Assembly: GCA_023055355.1 (NCBI GenBank)
Contig: JALJCS010000004.1
Coordinates: forward strand, 18,068,244-18,132,243
Direction of reading: 5' to 3'
DNA: 64,000 bases
DNA from: Agelaius tricolor
Taxonomy: Eukaryota > Chordata > Aves > Passeriformes > Icteridae
How positions within the stretch are numbered: position 1 is the first letter of the stretch; each line of letters starts with the position of its first letter. The position numbers were made by a program, and so were the translations under genes. This document shows positions 45,509 to 57,066 of this stretch, piece after piece. The notes under the pieces were generated by a model. It was given only the letters and a program-made list of their open reading frames with translations. It searched no databases and was not told the origin of the DNA.

Positions 45509-46041
45509 TGTTATGGTATAACCACAGCCAGCAACAGCCAGCACAGATGCTCCCTTACCGCCCCCAACCACACAGGGGGTTGGGATGGAGAAACAGGAAA
45601 AAACCCCAAACCCATGGGGTTCAAATTAAATGACGTTAAAATAAAATTTAATAATAATTGTGACAACAATAATAATAACATTGGGTTGAAAAGAAAGTCA
45701 ACAGAGATAAATAAAACCCAGGAAAGGCAAGTGATACAATTGTTAACCACCTACTGATGGAGGGCCAGATCAGCAGCGCTCAGCTAACTGCTCCCAGTTT
45801 ATAAACTGGGCATGAAATCCCACGGTAGGAAATATCCCTTTGGCCAGTTTGGGTCAGCTGTCCTGGCTGTGATCCCTCTCAGCTCCTTGTGCACCTGCAA
45901 AGCCTTTGGCTTAGGGTAAGCACTACTTAGCAACAACCAAAACATCGGTGAGTTGTCAACATTATTCTCATGGATACAAACAACAGCTCTGCAACAACTA
46001 CTAGGAAGAAAATTAAATTTGTTCCAGCCAAAACCAGGACA
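45509..46041 (-). mobile_element. Solitary ERV LTR, reverse (family A)
   Basis: On the reverse strand it starts TGTCCTGGTTTTGGCTGGAAC and ends ...GGTTATACCATAACA, giving TG...CA ends over 533 bases. The plus strand carries the family blocks GCAACAACCAAAACATC, CATTATTCTCATGGATACAAA and GGCCAGTTTGGGTCAGCTGTCCTGG. The TATA region is CCCAGTTTATAAACTGGG (45793-45810), itself an 18-bp perfect palindrome. An (AAT)n-like A-rich stretch at about 45635-45685 lies in the transcribed part. The sequence just outside the right end is TGCAC, but no matching copy is found at the left. Same family as 40001-40578 in opposite orientation, 4.9 kb away, but clearly diverged, so the two are not the ends of one provirus. 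Confidence 0.85.
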
Positions 46042-49000
46042 TGCACCCTTGAGCCATGCCAGTTATGGAAGTGATAGAGCTGTTTTACATGCATTACATT
46101 TCACAGTTATGCAAAGGATGTGTGCAAAATTTTAAATTCTGACATTATATTTACAATGTTTCTTGAAAGAATTAATAAGAAATACAAGTGACCAGACTGC
46201 ACTGATGCAGCCCAGCCATTAGTCTTGCACACCTGTTTCAGGTATAATTATCTTTAAATGATACAAACTATGTTTTAAAAACATTATGCTTAAAAGACAA
46301 CATTGTATTCCATCTTCTTGTTGAGGTTCTCAGTCTCAAAAAAACCTAATCTCAGCCAAAAAAAGAGTAAGGTGTTTTTTGAAAATTTATGTAGTCTTTT
46401 AGAAAATAATGATTATAGTTTCACATCTGTCTTTTCCTGCTGTGTAGCTTTTCAGATTAATCTTTCAGGTTTGGCAACAACACATGCCATGCTGCAGAAT
46501 TTTTCTTGGGCTAGTTTCCTATGTACTAATACAGCAGTGTCACCTGTACAGCAGCATTTAAACATTCAGATTCTGTGTATTAATTCTAGGAAATATTTTT
46601 TAATTGTCTGTGTCAGACTAGTCTTGTGAAGATATCAAAATCACTAATATTTTTTAGTTGGAGTGCTGACTAATATATGCAAAAATATACAGTAAGTTAT
46701 TATGTTATGAAATTTCACAGAGACTTTGGTCATAAAATGTTTATAATTGAAGACAGGCAAACAGAGCACAAAGAAGTGTAATAGATTCATAAAATTAGAG
46801 AGAAAATAATTTGGGAAGGAGAGGTTTTGAAGTGGATGGAGAGTAGAAATTATTCATAAAATGATGCAGAGCACACTAAGGAGGTGTACTGTAGTTTGTG
46901 ATTATGACAGACCTCACTGAATGGCAGAATGTGGCAATCATTAAGAAATATTGAAAATAAAGATTTCAAGAGGCATTTATTGTTGTAAAGCATTATTTAT
47001 GGATACTGATGAGAGGTAAGAAAACAAAAATATACAGGCAGGTAAATGCAGTATTGGCCATTTGGTATATGCTTTCACAAAATGAATCATAATATACTTA
47101 CCCTTGTACTAGCCTAGATTTTATTTTTCCTCTTAAACCTGTGACAGGTTGCCTATTCTAAAAGTCAATGATTGTTACGTAGTGAATTTATCCCATTTCC
47201 AGAATAGTTTATTTATTTATTGTTTTTAAATCCTCCTTGTTGAAGCCTTCCTTCAAAAACCCTAGCTGCAGATGCTGACATTGAAAGCAGTGAGGAACAA
47301 ACTCAGTTTATCACTTCATGTACTACTCTGAGCTAACCTCAATTCTAGACAAGAGATCATGAGAAGATCTAGAAACCAGGACTTTTATCTGTATAAATGA
47401 ATATATTTTATTTGGGGTAGATTATGTAAGAAAAATAGAGAATCTTATCAGAACTACTTGAGAGATAATTTCCTGAGTAGCCTGAAAATTGTTTCAACTT
47501 AAAGTAGGGAATAGAATATGAAGGAAATATTTGTAGAAGACAGAGAAATGGGGAATTTTCAGCCATCTGAGTAAAGTATACAAGAGGAAAAAAGGGAAAC
47601 ATAAAAACAAAGCAATGCCTTCTAAAAATAAGACAGTGGCAGTTCCTCCTGCTTTGGTGCTCAAAAGTTCCTTGGTGCTCAAATTGATATGGAATCACTC
47701 CTTGGTTTTGGACAGTTTGAATACAAAGTCTTATAACTTTGAATAGAAAGTATTCATCACTTTGTTTTTCATCAGCTTTAGAATTACATATATGGGCCAA
47801 AATATTTGTTGAAAGTTCCTGGAGAGACTGAGGTTGTTGAAACCCTGTTTGAACTGATGTGAAGGCTTTGAAGTTGTGACCTCCAATTTGTTTGTGTACA
47901 TGGAGAGGATTTGCCTCACACAGGTTTTCATCTCCTCTTTGAGAAGTCAAGTCTGTGAGACTCCATGAGCAGTACATGCCCATTAGTAACGATTATGGCA
48001 TTGGGCTACATCCAGAGTGTACAGCTTAATGAAAAACTGTCAGGACTTCTACATTTTTTTAAGCATGTCATGGACCATATGAAGTCTAAGAAGCAACTGT
48101 GTCTGGTGTGACATTCCTAGTGGGGATTATGCTTAGAGGTGTTGTCTCTGCTGGGTATCTTCATCCAGATAAATGAATTTTGGTTCAAGAATTTTACTCC
48201 ACCTATTTCAGATACTGAATTTGGCAGTATTTAACTTTGATTAATTCACTATTTAGCATCACTTTACTGGATGACTTTCAAAAAAGTATTACAAATCAAG
48301 TGCCATTTAATGCTTTTCACGTCAAAAAGGAGGTATCCTAAGCCACTTGTACTCACCACCTGACACTAAATACTGTATTAAAGTAGAATTTCCTTGACTA
48401 ATAAGTTAGTTTTAAACTATGCTGGAGTCACAATGTTAGTGTGACACTTCTTTTCATTCATGTAGCGACTTTAACATTATAGTAATAATGCTTCTTTTTG
48501 CACTTGGCAGTGAAGATGATAAACATAAAAAAGGCAAAAGTAAATGTTTATTTCCTTGGCAAATTCATACCAGATCCTGTCATAGCTAAACATTCTTCAC
48601 CAGTATGTTACCCATATCTCTGAAGTTCCATATAATTGAAATTCAAGAGTATCTTGAACAGCATATGTCCATGCCGTATGTATAAAATCTCTTGCAAGAA
48701 AAGAAAACTTTTTCCTGTAAAATTGTGGCACTTCTAATTTAGAAAGTAACTGTGTTCTAACAAATTAGGTTGCAACAGGACATGGAGAGTTTGATAGGTA
48801 ACTGGAAGAAAGGTTAGGAATGTAAAACATCTGAGAGGTAGGATAGGAATCTGTTCATATGTAGGAGGTACTTAGTGTTGGATTTATTTTGAGTCATACT
48901 ACAATTTTAGTTTGTAGATTAGTTGAATTTCCAGGATCCTAAATAAGTGCTTACTTCATAGCTGTCTGCACGATTTTAAGCTGCAGGCCTGGATTCTGCT

Positions 49001-52000
49001 AGGACTTGTATTTTTTAAAAATCAAATAATAAATATGACATTTACACATGAGACAATTTAAATAAAACCCAACTTTTTTCCCCTCATTGGGAATTGTATA
49101 TTTAGGAAATTATCTAACTCCGTGCAAGGAATCAGGTCTTTTGTTTTTGTTTTTGAGTCATGAAAAAACTGAACAGCCTCAATTTAAATACCATTTAAAT
49201 TTTCAAAGAAGTATGGATGCTCACAAGGGCTCCATGTATAAGAAAATTATGTTATTTTAAATTTCAAAGCATGTCTAGGATAACTCCCCCAACATTTCCT
49301 TAAAGATTGCCTTGAATATAATTGTCATGGTGCAGCATTTCAAGAGAAGTAGCATAAATTTTTATACCTGTGAACTTTTCTGTGTGGATCTGGTTTTTGA
49401 TATTTTACCTTGGTTATAAACTTTGAGGAAAAATCTTGGTAGAGGGTATATTAAAGGCTTTTGGAGACAGTAAAACCATAGTTCCATCTTCACTGAACAG
49501 TAATTGATTCTAAAAGTCATGTTTCAATTCTGGCCTAATTGTCACATTTAGTGATATAGATCTGCAGCTCCTTAACTTTCTCAGATTGAAAAAGAAATTG
49601 AAAAGTGTCTTTTCTCTGTTCTGTTGTTGTTGTTTGTAGTAGTTCATAACCTTATTTTTTTCTGCATTTAACTGCGAGGTTCATTAAAAAGTTATTGGTA
49701 AGTTGGAAAAAAATGCAGTGTTTATCATCATCATACGTTTAAGGAAAAGTGTGCATCTTCCATAGTTTACAAAAAATGTTTCTAGTATGACATAGCAGAG
49801 TCATAAATATGCATTAAACTCCAAATCTAAACTGGATGTAAATTAGGCCTGTTCAACAGAAAATTAGGACTTAGTCAATTTGTCCCTTGTACAGCTTCAC
49901 TAACTAGGTGATTCTGGACTGGTCTTCTCTTTGCTGGTTTCCAATTAAAATGTTGTTATGTCAAAAGGGCACTATTAAAACACACTTCTAGTCTCATTAA
50001 CTATGGATGCTGTGTTAGGACTCAAGTTATGCACCTGCTACAGCTTAAAAAAGAGTGCGGCCTAAACAGTTCCATTTGTTAGGTTTGATTCTTGTGCAAA
50101 CAATGGAATTTATTCCCCAGATTCCTATGTTAGTGTATACAACTTTGCCACATTCACTTGGAGTCCCTCAGGTTATCCAGCTTAAATGAGGGATGAGGTT
50201 AAACATGGTGGACTTTAAAATTCAGACTACTTTTTTTGTGTGAGTACTAAGGAGCCACACAGACTAGTTCAATGAAGAAAGTTGGTTTTAACATACTCTT
50301 ACACATTCTTGGTGAGCTGTGGTTTTGGGTTTTTTTGGTTTATTTTCTGAACATCTTATAGAAAAAACATTCTGGAGAGCAGCAGACTTGCTATTATGTT
50401 CGGGATGGTAAAGTGACAGTGTCTCTGGATCCTGGTGACTGTGTGCAATGTACAACCATGCTTTTGATTTCCCAGCAGGAAGATGCATTGTCTCATGGAA
50501 ACGTCATCAGATATTCAAGATGTGAGAGCTAGTTGTGTTTGACAGTAGATTCTTTTCCTTTCTTTTTTTCTAATGTGTTACAGTCGTAGGGGAATTGCTC
50601 TGGTGACAGTTGGTGCAACTTTCATTAGAAGAGCACACTTTCAGGTGGAAGTGCTTTCAGAGAGCACTGAGTTGAGTTAGAGCAGGATGACAAATGAAAA
50701 TTTCTTGAAAGGTGAGGCTATGTTACAAAACAAAAATAGATGAAAATTACTGCTTGGATGATAGAGGGATAATTTCAAATGAATTTTTCTGTATCTTTGA
50801 ACATCAGGCCCCAAAGTCTGTCTTTTTAATTTACTCACTGACTTACAATGATGGCAATGAAAGACTTCATTTTATCAGAGAAAGATGATCATTCCTCAGA
50901 CCTCATTATGTCTGTGGGAGAATCATAACAACATTTAGCATTTGCAAGCACGTTCAAAGTGCAGGCTAACTTCGCAACTCCCTAAGAATATACCAGTTCT
51001 CTGTCAATTGTTGGCCCATTTGTGGATGATGAACCTCAGGCACATTTATGTTGCAGTGACTGCAGGTTTGCCCCAGAGAACTCTGAATTAGGTTGGTTAT
51101 TGCTAAATACAGTGTTTCCCTCTAGCTCTGGGAGACCTCACATCGTGGACTTTTACCCACGTTTTGAGGCAGAATTTGTTGTATTCTGTACTGAACAGTG
51201 TACATCACAGCTAGTACATATGCATGAACTGAAGGCATTAGGCTGGAGACATACTCTAAAACATGATGGTTTGGCCAAGTGAAACCAAAAGCTTCAGGCT
51301 GTGTCAGATCTTGGATACAGAAACAGAATATATCATCTTCCAGGTCCGGGAAGTAATTGATAAGCAAATACTGATAACTGCTCTTTAAACTGAGATAACT
51401 ACCCTCAGATGAAAATTTATCCCTTTCTAATTTAGGATAATTTTATTCTAGAAGCAGTAATCAGTTCATCTAGTCTTGAGTTCCCAGTGCAGTATTTGTT
51501 ACTTCCATATCAGTGCCCTCCAGGGTAGCCAGCTTTATCTTTTGTTCCTAGTAATTTATCTTAGTCAGTGCGGAAATTGTGAGTAAGGAAGATGAAGGCG
51601 TGCACTTCTGCCTTCTTCTTATCTGCTGTTCGAGTTCTTTACCTCTCAGAAGTGTGAACTTTTCCTATGGTCCTTTTGTTAAAGGTTGATAGGGTATGTT
51701 TCTGTTCAGCAAGAGATAGACTCTGAGAATGTACCTTGTGCCTTCCTTTTTCTTCAGCTTTACCACATATATTCATTTTCAGGCTGCGAGCATAATCCAG
51801 TTGCAAATAGTTACAGCTCTCCTCTTGGCTGTGCATATCTGTAAGGTCCCAGAAAACTCAAATACAGAAATAAACTGACTTGCTGTTTTCATTTCCAGTA
51901 AGAACTTGGTAGATCATTTACTCCCACATGCATATCCCTTCCCAGTTTTAGAAGTTTTTTTTTTTTGCTTAAAAGCCATTACAACTGATTTTCCACTGAG

Positions 52001-55000
52001 ACCATGTCACAAACATAATTGCATTCCAAAGACTGTTAATTGTTCAGGCACTTTCTGGAAACAGCTAAAAAGTGTACATTCTCAATGGACATTGGTGAAT
52101 AAAAGGGAAGAAATACATAACAGATTTGACACTGCAGTGCTTAAAATGTTTTTTAAATATTACTTGGACAAGTATACCACAAAGAATATGTTGCAAGACT
52201 GTTGCTGAAATTTTTATGATGTCTAAGTACTAAAAGTTGTTTAACACATTACAAGACTAAAAGGTTTGGATTGTACTGTTGACTATTTGCTGCAATTTCT
52301 CCCCTAACATGATGAAACTCAGTATTTCCTCTCTTTTTGATCGCACACTCCATTTACCTTTGTTCTGCTGATGGATGGTATGAGACATCTTGAGTAGTGA
52401 AGATTATCAGCTGTAGCAGCTTGTCATTTTAGCTCTACAGCTTTTCAGTTAAATTTGCAGTGTATTATCTGAGATGCTGGTAACTGTGGTTCTATTCAAA
52501 ATGACACATGTGCGAACCTTAATTTCCTAGAAACGTAAAGCTGACTTAAGGTTTGGTATAGCTATAATTCTGTGCATCTTTAAATTTTCTCCAGTTTATG
52601 CTGATAAATTTGACAGTGAAGGCAGTGTAGCAGCAAATGTGGCTGAGCGGAAAGGCAAGGAAGAAATTTAGTATTTGGATTGTGAAAGCAAAAGAATTAT
52701 GTAACATAAGACAGATAAGAAGAATTTACTGTATTACCATCTAAATAATAAGTGTTTTAATAACTAGCTATGAAATCAAGTAAAAGGCCATTTTCCTAAC
52801 TCCAGCATGATTGTGGTATATTCTTAGAACTGGTGTAAAGCTGATGAGTTGATAAAACATTATATGTTCGTAGATGTATTTTGCTTCAACATATGGATGT
52901 TGACAAGTAATACTGTCATAGAAAGTGTGACATGCAAACCAAGCCAGAGTTTTGCCCTAGATATTAGATGTATATATTACAAATGTACATAAACATATTA
53001 CACAATATTTTTATGTAAATGATATCTTACTGCTTGGTATTTATAAAACCTAATTTTAATTTAATTTAACACTAGGATTTGCTTTGTTTCGTTTTCACTG
53101 AATGTTATTGAGTAGACTATGGATATTAATCCATTTATTAATATGTATGCAGACCATTTTGTTACTGAGATACAAGAATTATCATTGGGTGAACAGTAGA
53201 CCTGCAAGAATTTGAGTATCAACAGGAGGATCCAAAGGATATATGCAAGATCATTTCTCCACCTAGATGACCAGGACATGTCTGTAAAGCTAGTTAACCC
53301 TTACCTAGTAATAATTTTCCCACAAAAAACAGCACACCAGTTTTTCAATATGGCTGAGAACTTTGCCTGCCATTAGACAGCTCTATATAGCCAACTTCCA
53401 TCTGGGGTCAATTCCCAGCTCAGAACTGGGATATGATGCACCTCCTCTATTTTTTTTTCTGACAGCAAGTAGACATTAGGCACAAAAGGAGATACCTATT
53501 TAAAATAACATTTATAAATCTCTGAAGAAAAAAGTAAAAAAAATTAAATCATATGACTTTCCATCTACAAATAGCAAAAAATATTGCCATGCAGAAAGCA
53601 ACATAAAGGAATGAAACTTGGAAAAACATAGGTAAAATCAAAAAAGTTTTGAATAAAAAATATGTGAAACTTTAACTTTCTCCATTAATGTTTTAGAACT
53701 ATATTTTGCGAGGGAAAATTTTCATGCAGGGTATTTAGAGCAAAAATTTACAATGAAGAAAAAAATCACTATTTTCCTTCCTGGTAGTTAAAATTGTAGT
53801 TGTCTACATAGAGGGAAAAATTCAAAGCTTATTGTTTCAAAAAGCTGACAAAATTTACTTTTCTTAAGTATTTTAAATTTAATTTGGTTTGATATGAAAG
53901 AGTTTTAAGGACTGCTGGAGTTAAAAAAAAACCCAGAAAACCCTTGTTGTTGAAAAGCAACAATTACAGTTTACACAGCAGCTGTCACTTCACATGGTAC
54001 ACAGGCCCCACTTTCACAGCATAACAACACGTGAACTAGAAAATCTTAGAAAGTTTTTGACATAAGCTTCCCAGACTGCTGTTTTCTGTAGAGGAGGAAA
54101 AAGTTCCACTTGATCTTTCAATGACTTATACAATATTGCACTAGAATCTTTCCAGGGTCTGCATTCATTCCTTCATTATATGGTTTAGCAACTATGAAAG
54201 AAAAAACTTAAAACATATATGTATGTCAAGATAAAGAGACCCTATTCATATGTATATCTCAAGGTTTGCTTTTCTATCACCCTTGATTGAAAACTGAAAA
54301 AGCAGCAGATTGAAATGTATTATGATACAAAATTGTTTACTTATAGAGAGGCATGAACAAGACTAGTTACTTGTAATAGACAGAGACTATTAAAAAGATG
54401 TTTCTATTTTTTTTTAATTAAATAATAAAAGAAAATTATATTCCTTACATATGTATTTTAAGTGTTCAGTACAGTTCTCCAAATGCAGGATTTAACATTA
54501 CCAAGATGGAACATGGAGATAGTTCAGAGCTGTAATCAAAATAAAAGAAAACGAGAAAGAAATCTGGCACAATTACATCATGAAAGTTACTTAACCTTTG
54601 GCCATGTTAAGTCCACAGGGACAGACATGTATGATTTGTCATCACCTGATTACTTCCGAGAGCTATAAATTGTATACCAATTAATTGTAATGGGATACAG
54701 CCCTTTTATACCTATAATTGATAAAAAATATGTTGGGCTCCAGGAACACAGATTGTGTTCTTACAGTATTCAACATGGAATGGTGGTAGATTTCATCACC
54801 AAGTAAAACAAACAAATAAAAATAATATGTGAAAGAGACACAGATCCTTTTCACTGTAGTTAGTCTTGACCATCCCCGGGGCTATAAAATGCTTTGTAAG
54901 ATATAACTGCATCATATAAAAGTAAAGGAATATATCTTTACAAATTAAAAAAAAAAAGACCATAAGAAAACACACAGAGAGGTGGCTTGTACAGATTCTG

Positions 55001-55460
55001 ATGATGGGATGCAACCAAAAACCAGTCCCAAATGAGTGGAATCTGCCAGTTAAAAAAAAAAAAAAAGGAAGATATAAAATGAAACATAAATGAGTTTTTG
55101 GGAAAATGATCTCAAAGCTAAGAGTAAAAAGAGAGAAATTAGGGGGCAAAAGACATAAACAAGGGAACAAAAATCAGAATAAAACAAGCTACCTTTCTTT
55201 TTACAAGGCTTCTCTTTCTATGTCACCTTTAGCTTTATCTTTTTATCATAAAGTTTTTTCCCTTTTTATCAGCTTGAGTAAATAACTCTACCAAGTTTCC
55301 ATCCCTCCATCAATGTTTCAAATCAGTGGGTATTATATTTTGTTCAAATATAAATCAGAACAGAATCCTTCCACCTCTGCTGAAGGAAAGCTGAGCAAAG
55401 ATCTGCTCTTTCATCCATCTTCATAGGCCCTGCTTAGTCATCCAAAACAAGGCTGACCTT
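46042..55460. other. Long, mostly unique AT-rich segment
   Basis: Over 9 kb with no interspersed repeat that I recognise with confidence. The longest open frame in the whole window free of any recognised repeat lies here on the reverse strand (47408-47983, 191 codons). It has mixed composition, no recognisable domain, no signal or repeated motif, and no nearby poly-A or splice context that would support it. Smaller frames (50288-50488, 51022-51282, 51906-52208, 54796-55170) are likewise unrecognised. A-rich runs lie at about 54947-54957 and 55051-55066. A TATATAGCC-containing block at 53330-53450 is faintly LTR-like but too weak to call. Confidence 0.5.
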
Positions 55461-55629
55461 ACAGAATCACACAGGGGTTTGGGGTTTGGGTTAGAAGGAA
55501 ACTTTAGATGTTGGCTCCCCTCCAATGACTGGGACAACTTCAACTAGATCTGGATGCTCAGAGCCTTGTCCAACCTAAGCTTCAATGTTTACAGTGATGG
55601 GGCATTTACCACCCCCCTAGGTAACCTGT
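55461..55629 (-). mobile_element. CR1 LINE 3' end, reverse, left part (split)
   Basis: The plus strand begins ACAGAATCACACAGGGGTTT and runs through CAACTAGATCTGGATGCTCAG and TGTCCAACCTAAGCTTCAATG to CACCCCCCTAGGTAACCTGT. This is the reverse complement of the CR1 3' untranslated end. It stops abruptly at 55629 where an LTR begins, and the same CR1 continues at 56314 beyond the LTR. Confidence 0.9.
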
Positions 55630-56313
55630 TGTTGAAGATTGCAATGCAAGCTGTTTTCCATTACCATCTGTATGGCAGATTACCTTTGTCAAGTGGGCAG
55701 TTTGCTTTATCTCTCTCTCTGAGTGACCACATTCACACCTCCCTGGGGAGGGGACATATCAGAAATAGCTGATAACAGGCTGTTGAATGTCACTGCATGA
55801 CTGATAAGAACTATAACATCCCATTGTGAGATGCTCTGCCCAGAGGGAGGAGCCAAGCATTGCTGCCCAGATATAATCCAGAAGTTTTTGAAACACTGGC
55901 AAGGCTTTCTCCATGGGATTCCCCAGAGGAACAGCAGCTGTCTCTTCTTCCATGTGATCTTCAGAGGAAGAATACATCCTTCTCTACAGATCCCCCTCAC
56001 TCCAACAGAACCACACCTGATACTTAAGGAGGACTGCAGCCACATTTCCAATTGGACTGCTACCAACACCCCACAGGGTGTCAGGTTGGGTTCTGACTCT
56101 GTCAGTGTTGTTCTAGTGTACTGCATTGTTTATTTTATCCATTTTTTCTTTTCCCTATTGAAGAACTGTTATTTCCTGCTCCCATATTTTTTCCTGAGAG
56201 CCCCTTAATTTAAAATTTATAGCAATTCAGAGGGGTGGGGAGGGTTTACATTCTCCATTGCAGGGGAGGCTCCTGCCTTCCTTAGCAGACTCCTGTCTTT
56301 CCAAACCAAGACA
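55630..56313 (+). mobile_element. Complete solitary ERV LTR, forward, nested in CR1
   Basis: Starts TGTTGAAGATTGCAATGCAAG and ends ...CCAAACCAAGACA, giving TG...CA ends over 684 bases. I recognise this as a common songbird LTR by its blocks TTTTCCATTACCATCTGTAT, GAGGGAGGAGCCAAGCATT and ACCCCACAGGGTGTCAGGTT. TATA-like ATATAAT is at 55871-55877. A variant polyadenylation signal, ATTGAA in place of ATTAAA, lies near 56157-56162. The flanking five bases are cctgt on both sides (55625-55629 and 56314-56318), an exact target-site duplication. The 5-bp length fits ERVL/class III integration best, though some class I elements also give 4-5 bases. The frames at 55707-56208 on both strands are LTR sequence and not genes. 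Confidence 0.92.
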
Positions 56314-56390
56314 CCTGTTCCAGTGTTTCACCACCCTCACTGTGCTTCTGTCCCCTCTTTCACTGTTAAATGCCCCGAGGCTTGTACCTT
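56314..56390 (-). mobile_element. CR1 LINE, reverse, right part (split), internally deleted
   Basis: After the duplicated cctgt the plus strand resumes with TCCAGTGTTTCACCACCCTCACTGT, exactly where the CR1 3' region left off at 55629. It then jumps to a TCTGTCCCCTCTTTCACTGTTAAA segment that belongs farther along the CR1, indicating a small deletion. The element fades out near 56390. Together with 55461-55629 it forms one interrupted CR1. Confidence 0.8.
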
Positions 56391-56629
56391 CCAGGACAAA
56401 TGTGCAAGAATCACCCAGCTAAAACTACCTCCAAAAAGAAATGTGAGTTCTGAGTGTTGCAATTTGATGTTTAAATTGTATCTCAAGTCCAAACCGAAGA
56501 ATGTCAAAATCTTCATTCAGCTGCTGCATTATAAGATCATTAAATTTATCTCTAAAGTTAACTGGAACACATTTCTGCATCTTAACGTGTCTGGAATAGC
56601 TACACATGAGCCCAGTCTGGTCTTGGTAC
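56391..56629. other. Unassigned sequence within the repeat nest
   Basis: A short stretch between the CR1 relic and the next LTR fragment. No family is recognised. The frame at 56323-56748 crosses three different elements and is therefore not a gene. Confidence 0.5.
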
Positions 56630-57066
56630 TCTGGTGGGTTGGCCCCAGACATCCACACATCCACCCAGCCTCTTCCTCACTCCCTTTTCCTAGAAGATGG
56701 AGAGAAAAACAGGACAAAGGTGAAAAATCTCAAGAACCAAGAGAATGACAGATAAACAAGAAAAGTAAATGCTGCTTGTGCAACCAAATCAAAAAGAGAA
56801 ATTAATCCACAACTTCCCATCATTGGCCAGATATCCAGCCATGCCTTGGAAAGCAGGGCCTAAACACATGCAACTATTTCTTGGGAAGATAGATGCCATA
56901 CCTCTGAATGTTGTGCCTTTCTCCTCTTTTTGTCAGATTTTACTGGTGGGCACTATGTCAAATGGTGTGGAATATATTCTTAGTCACTTGGGATTAGCTG
57001 TGTTCCGTCACAGCCTCTTGTCCACCCCCAGCCTGTTAACTTCTCTGGCAAGGAAGGAGAGATAGA
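56630..57066 (-). mobile_element. ERV LTR fragment, reverse (bird LTR related to family A)
   Basis: The plus strand carries blocks in reverse order typical of a bird LTR: GGTTGGCCCCAGACATCC, then the AGATGGAGAGAAAAACAGGA stretch. These are followed by GGAAAGCAGGGCCTAAACAC, ACTATTTCTTGGGAAGATAG and ATGTCAAATGGTGTGGAATA. The last part, with ...TTGGGATTAGCTGTG... and CCACCCCCAGCCTG, aligns with U3 of the elements at 40001 and 45509. The TATA segment is decayed (TTTTTGTCAGATTTTAC) and the 5' terminus (expected beyond 57066) is missing, so this is an older, truncated copy. The 98-codon frame at 56769-57065 is within it. Confidence 0.6.

Noticed and set aside
40001..46041. Idea that the two family A LTRs bound a single provirus
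   Set aside because: They are in opposite orientation, clearly diverged, and the DNA between them has no gag, pol or env relic.
53330..53460. Weak LTR-like block with TATATAGCC
   Set aside because: Only a single TATA-like word and no recognisable family blocks, ends or poly-A signal, so it is not listed as a feature.
55707..56208. Overlapping frames of 125-139 codons on both strands
   Set aside because: They lie wholly inside the LTR at 55630-56313 and do not match any retroviral gene, as expected for LTR sequence.
56323..56748. 141-codon forward open frame
   Set aside because: It runs from a CR1 fragment through unassigned DNA into an LTR fragment, so it cannot be an inherited gene.
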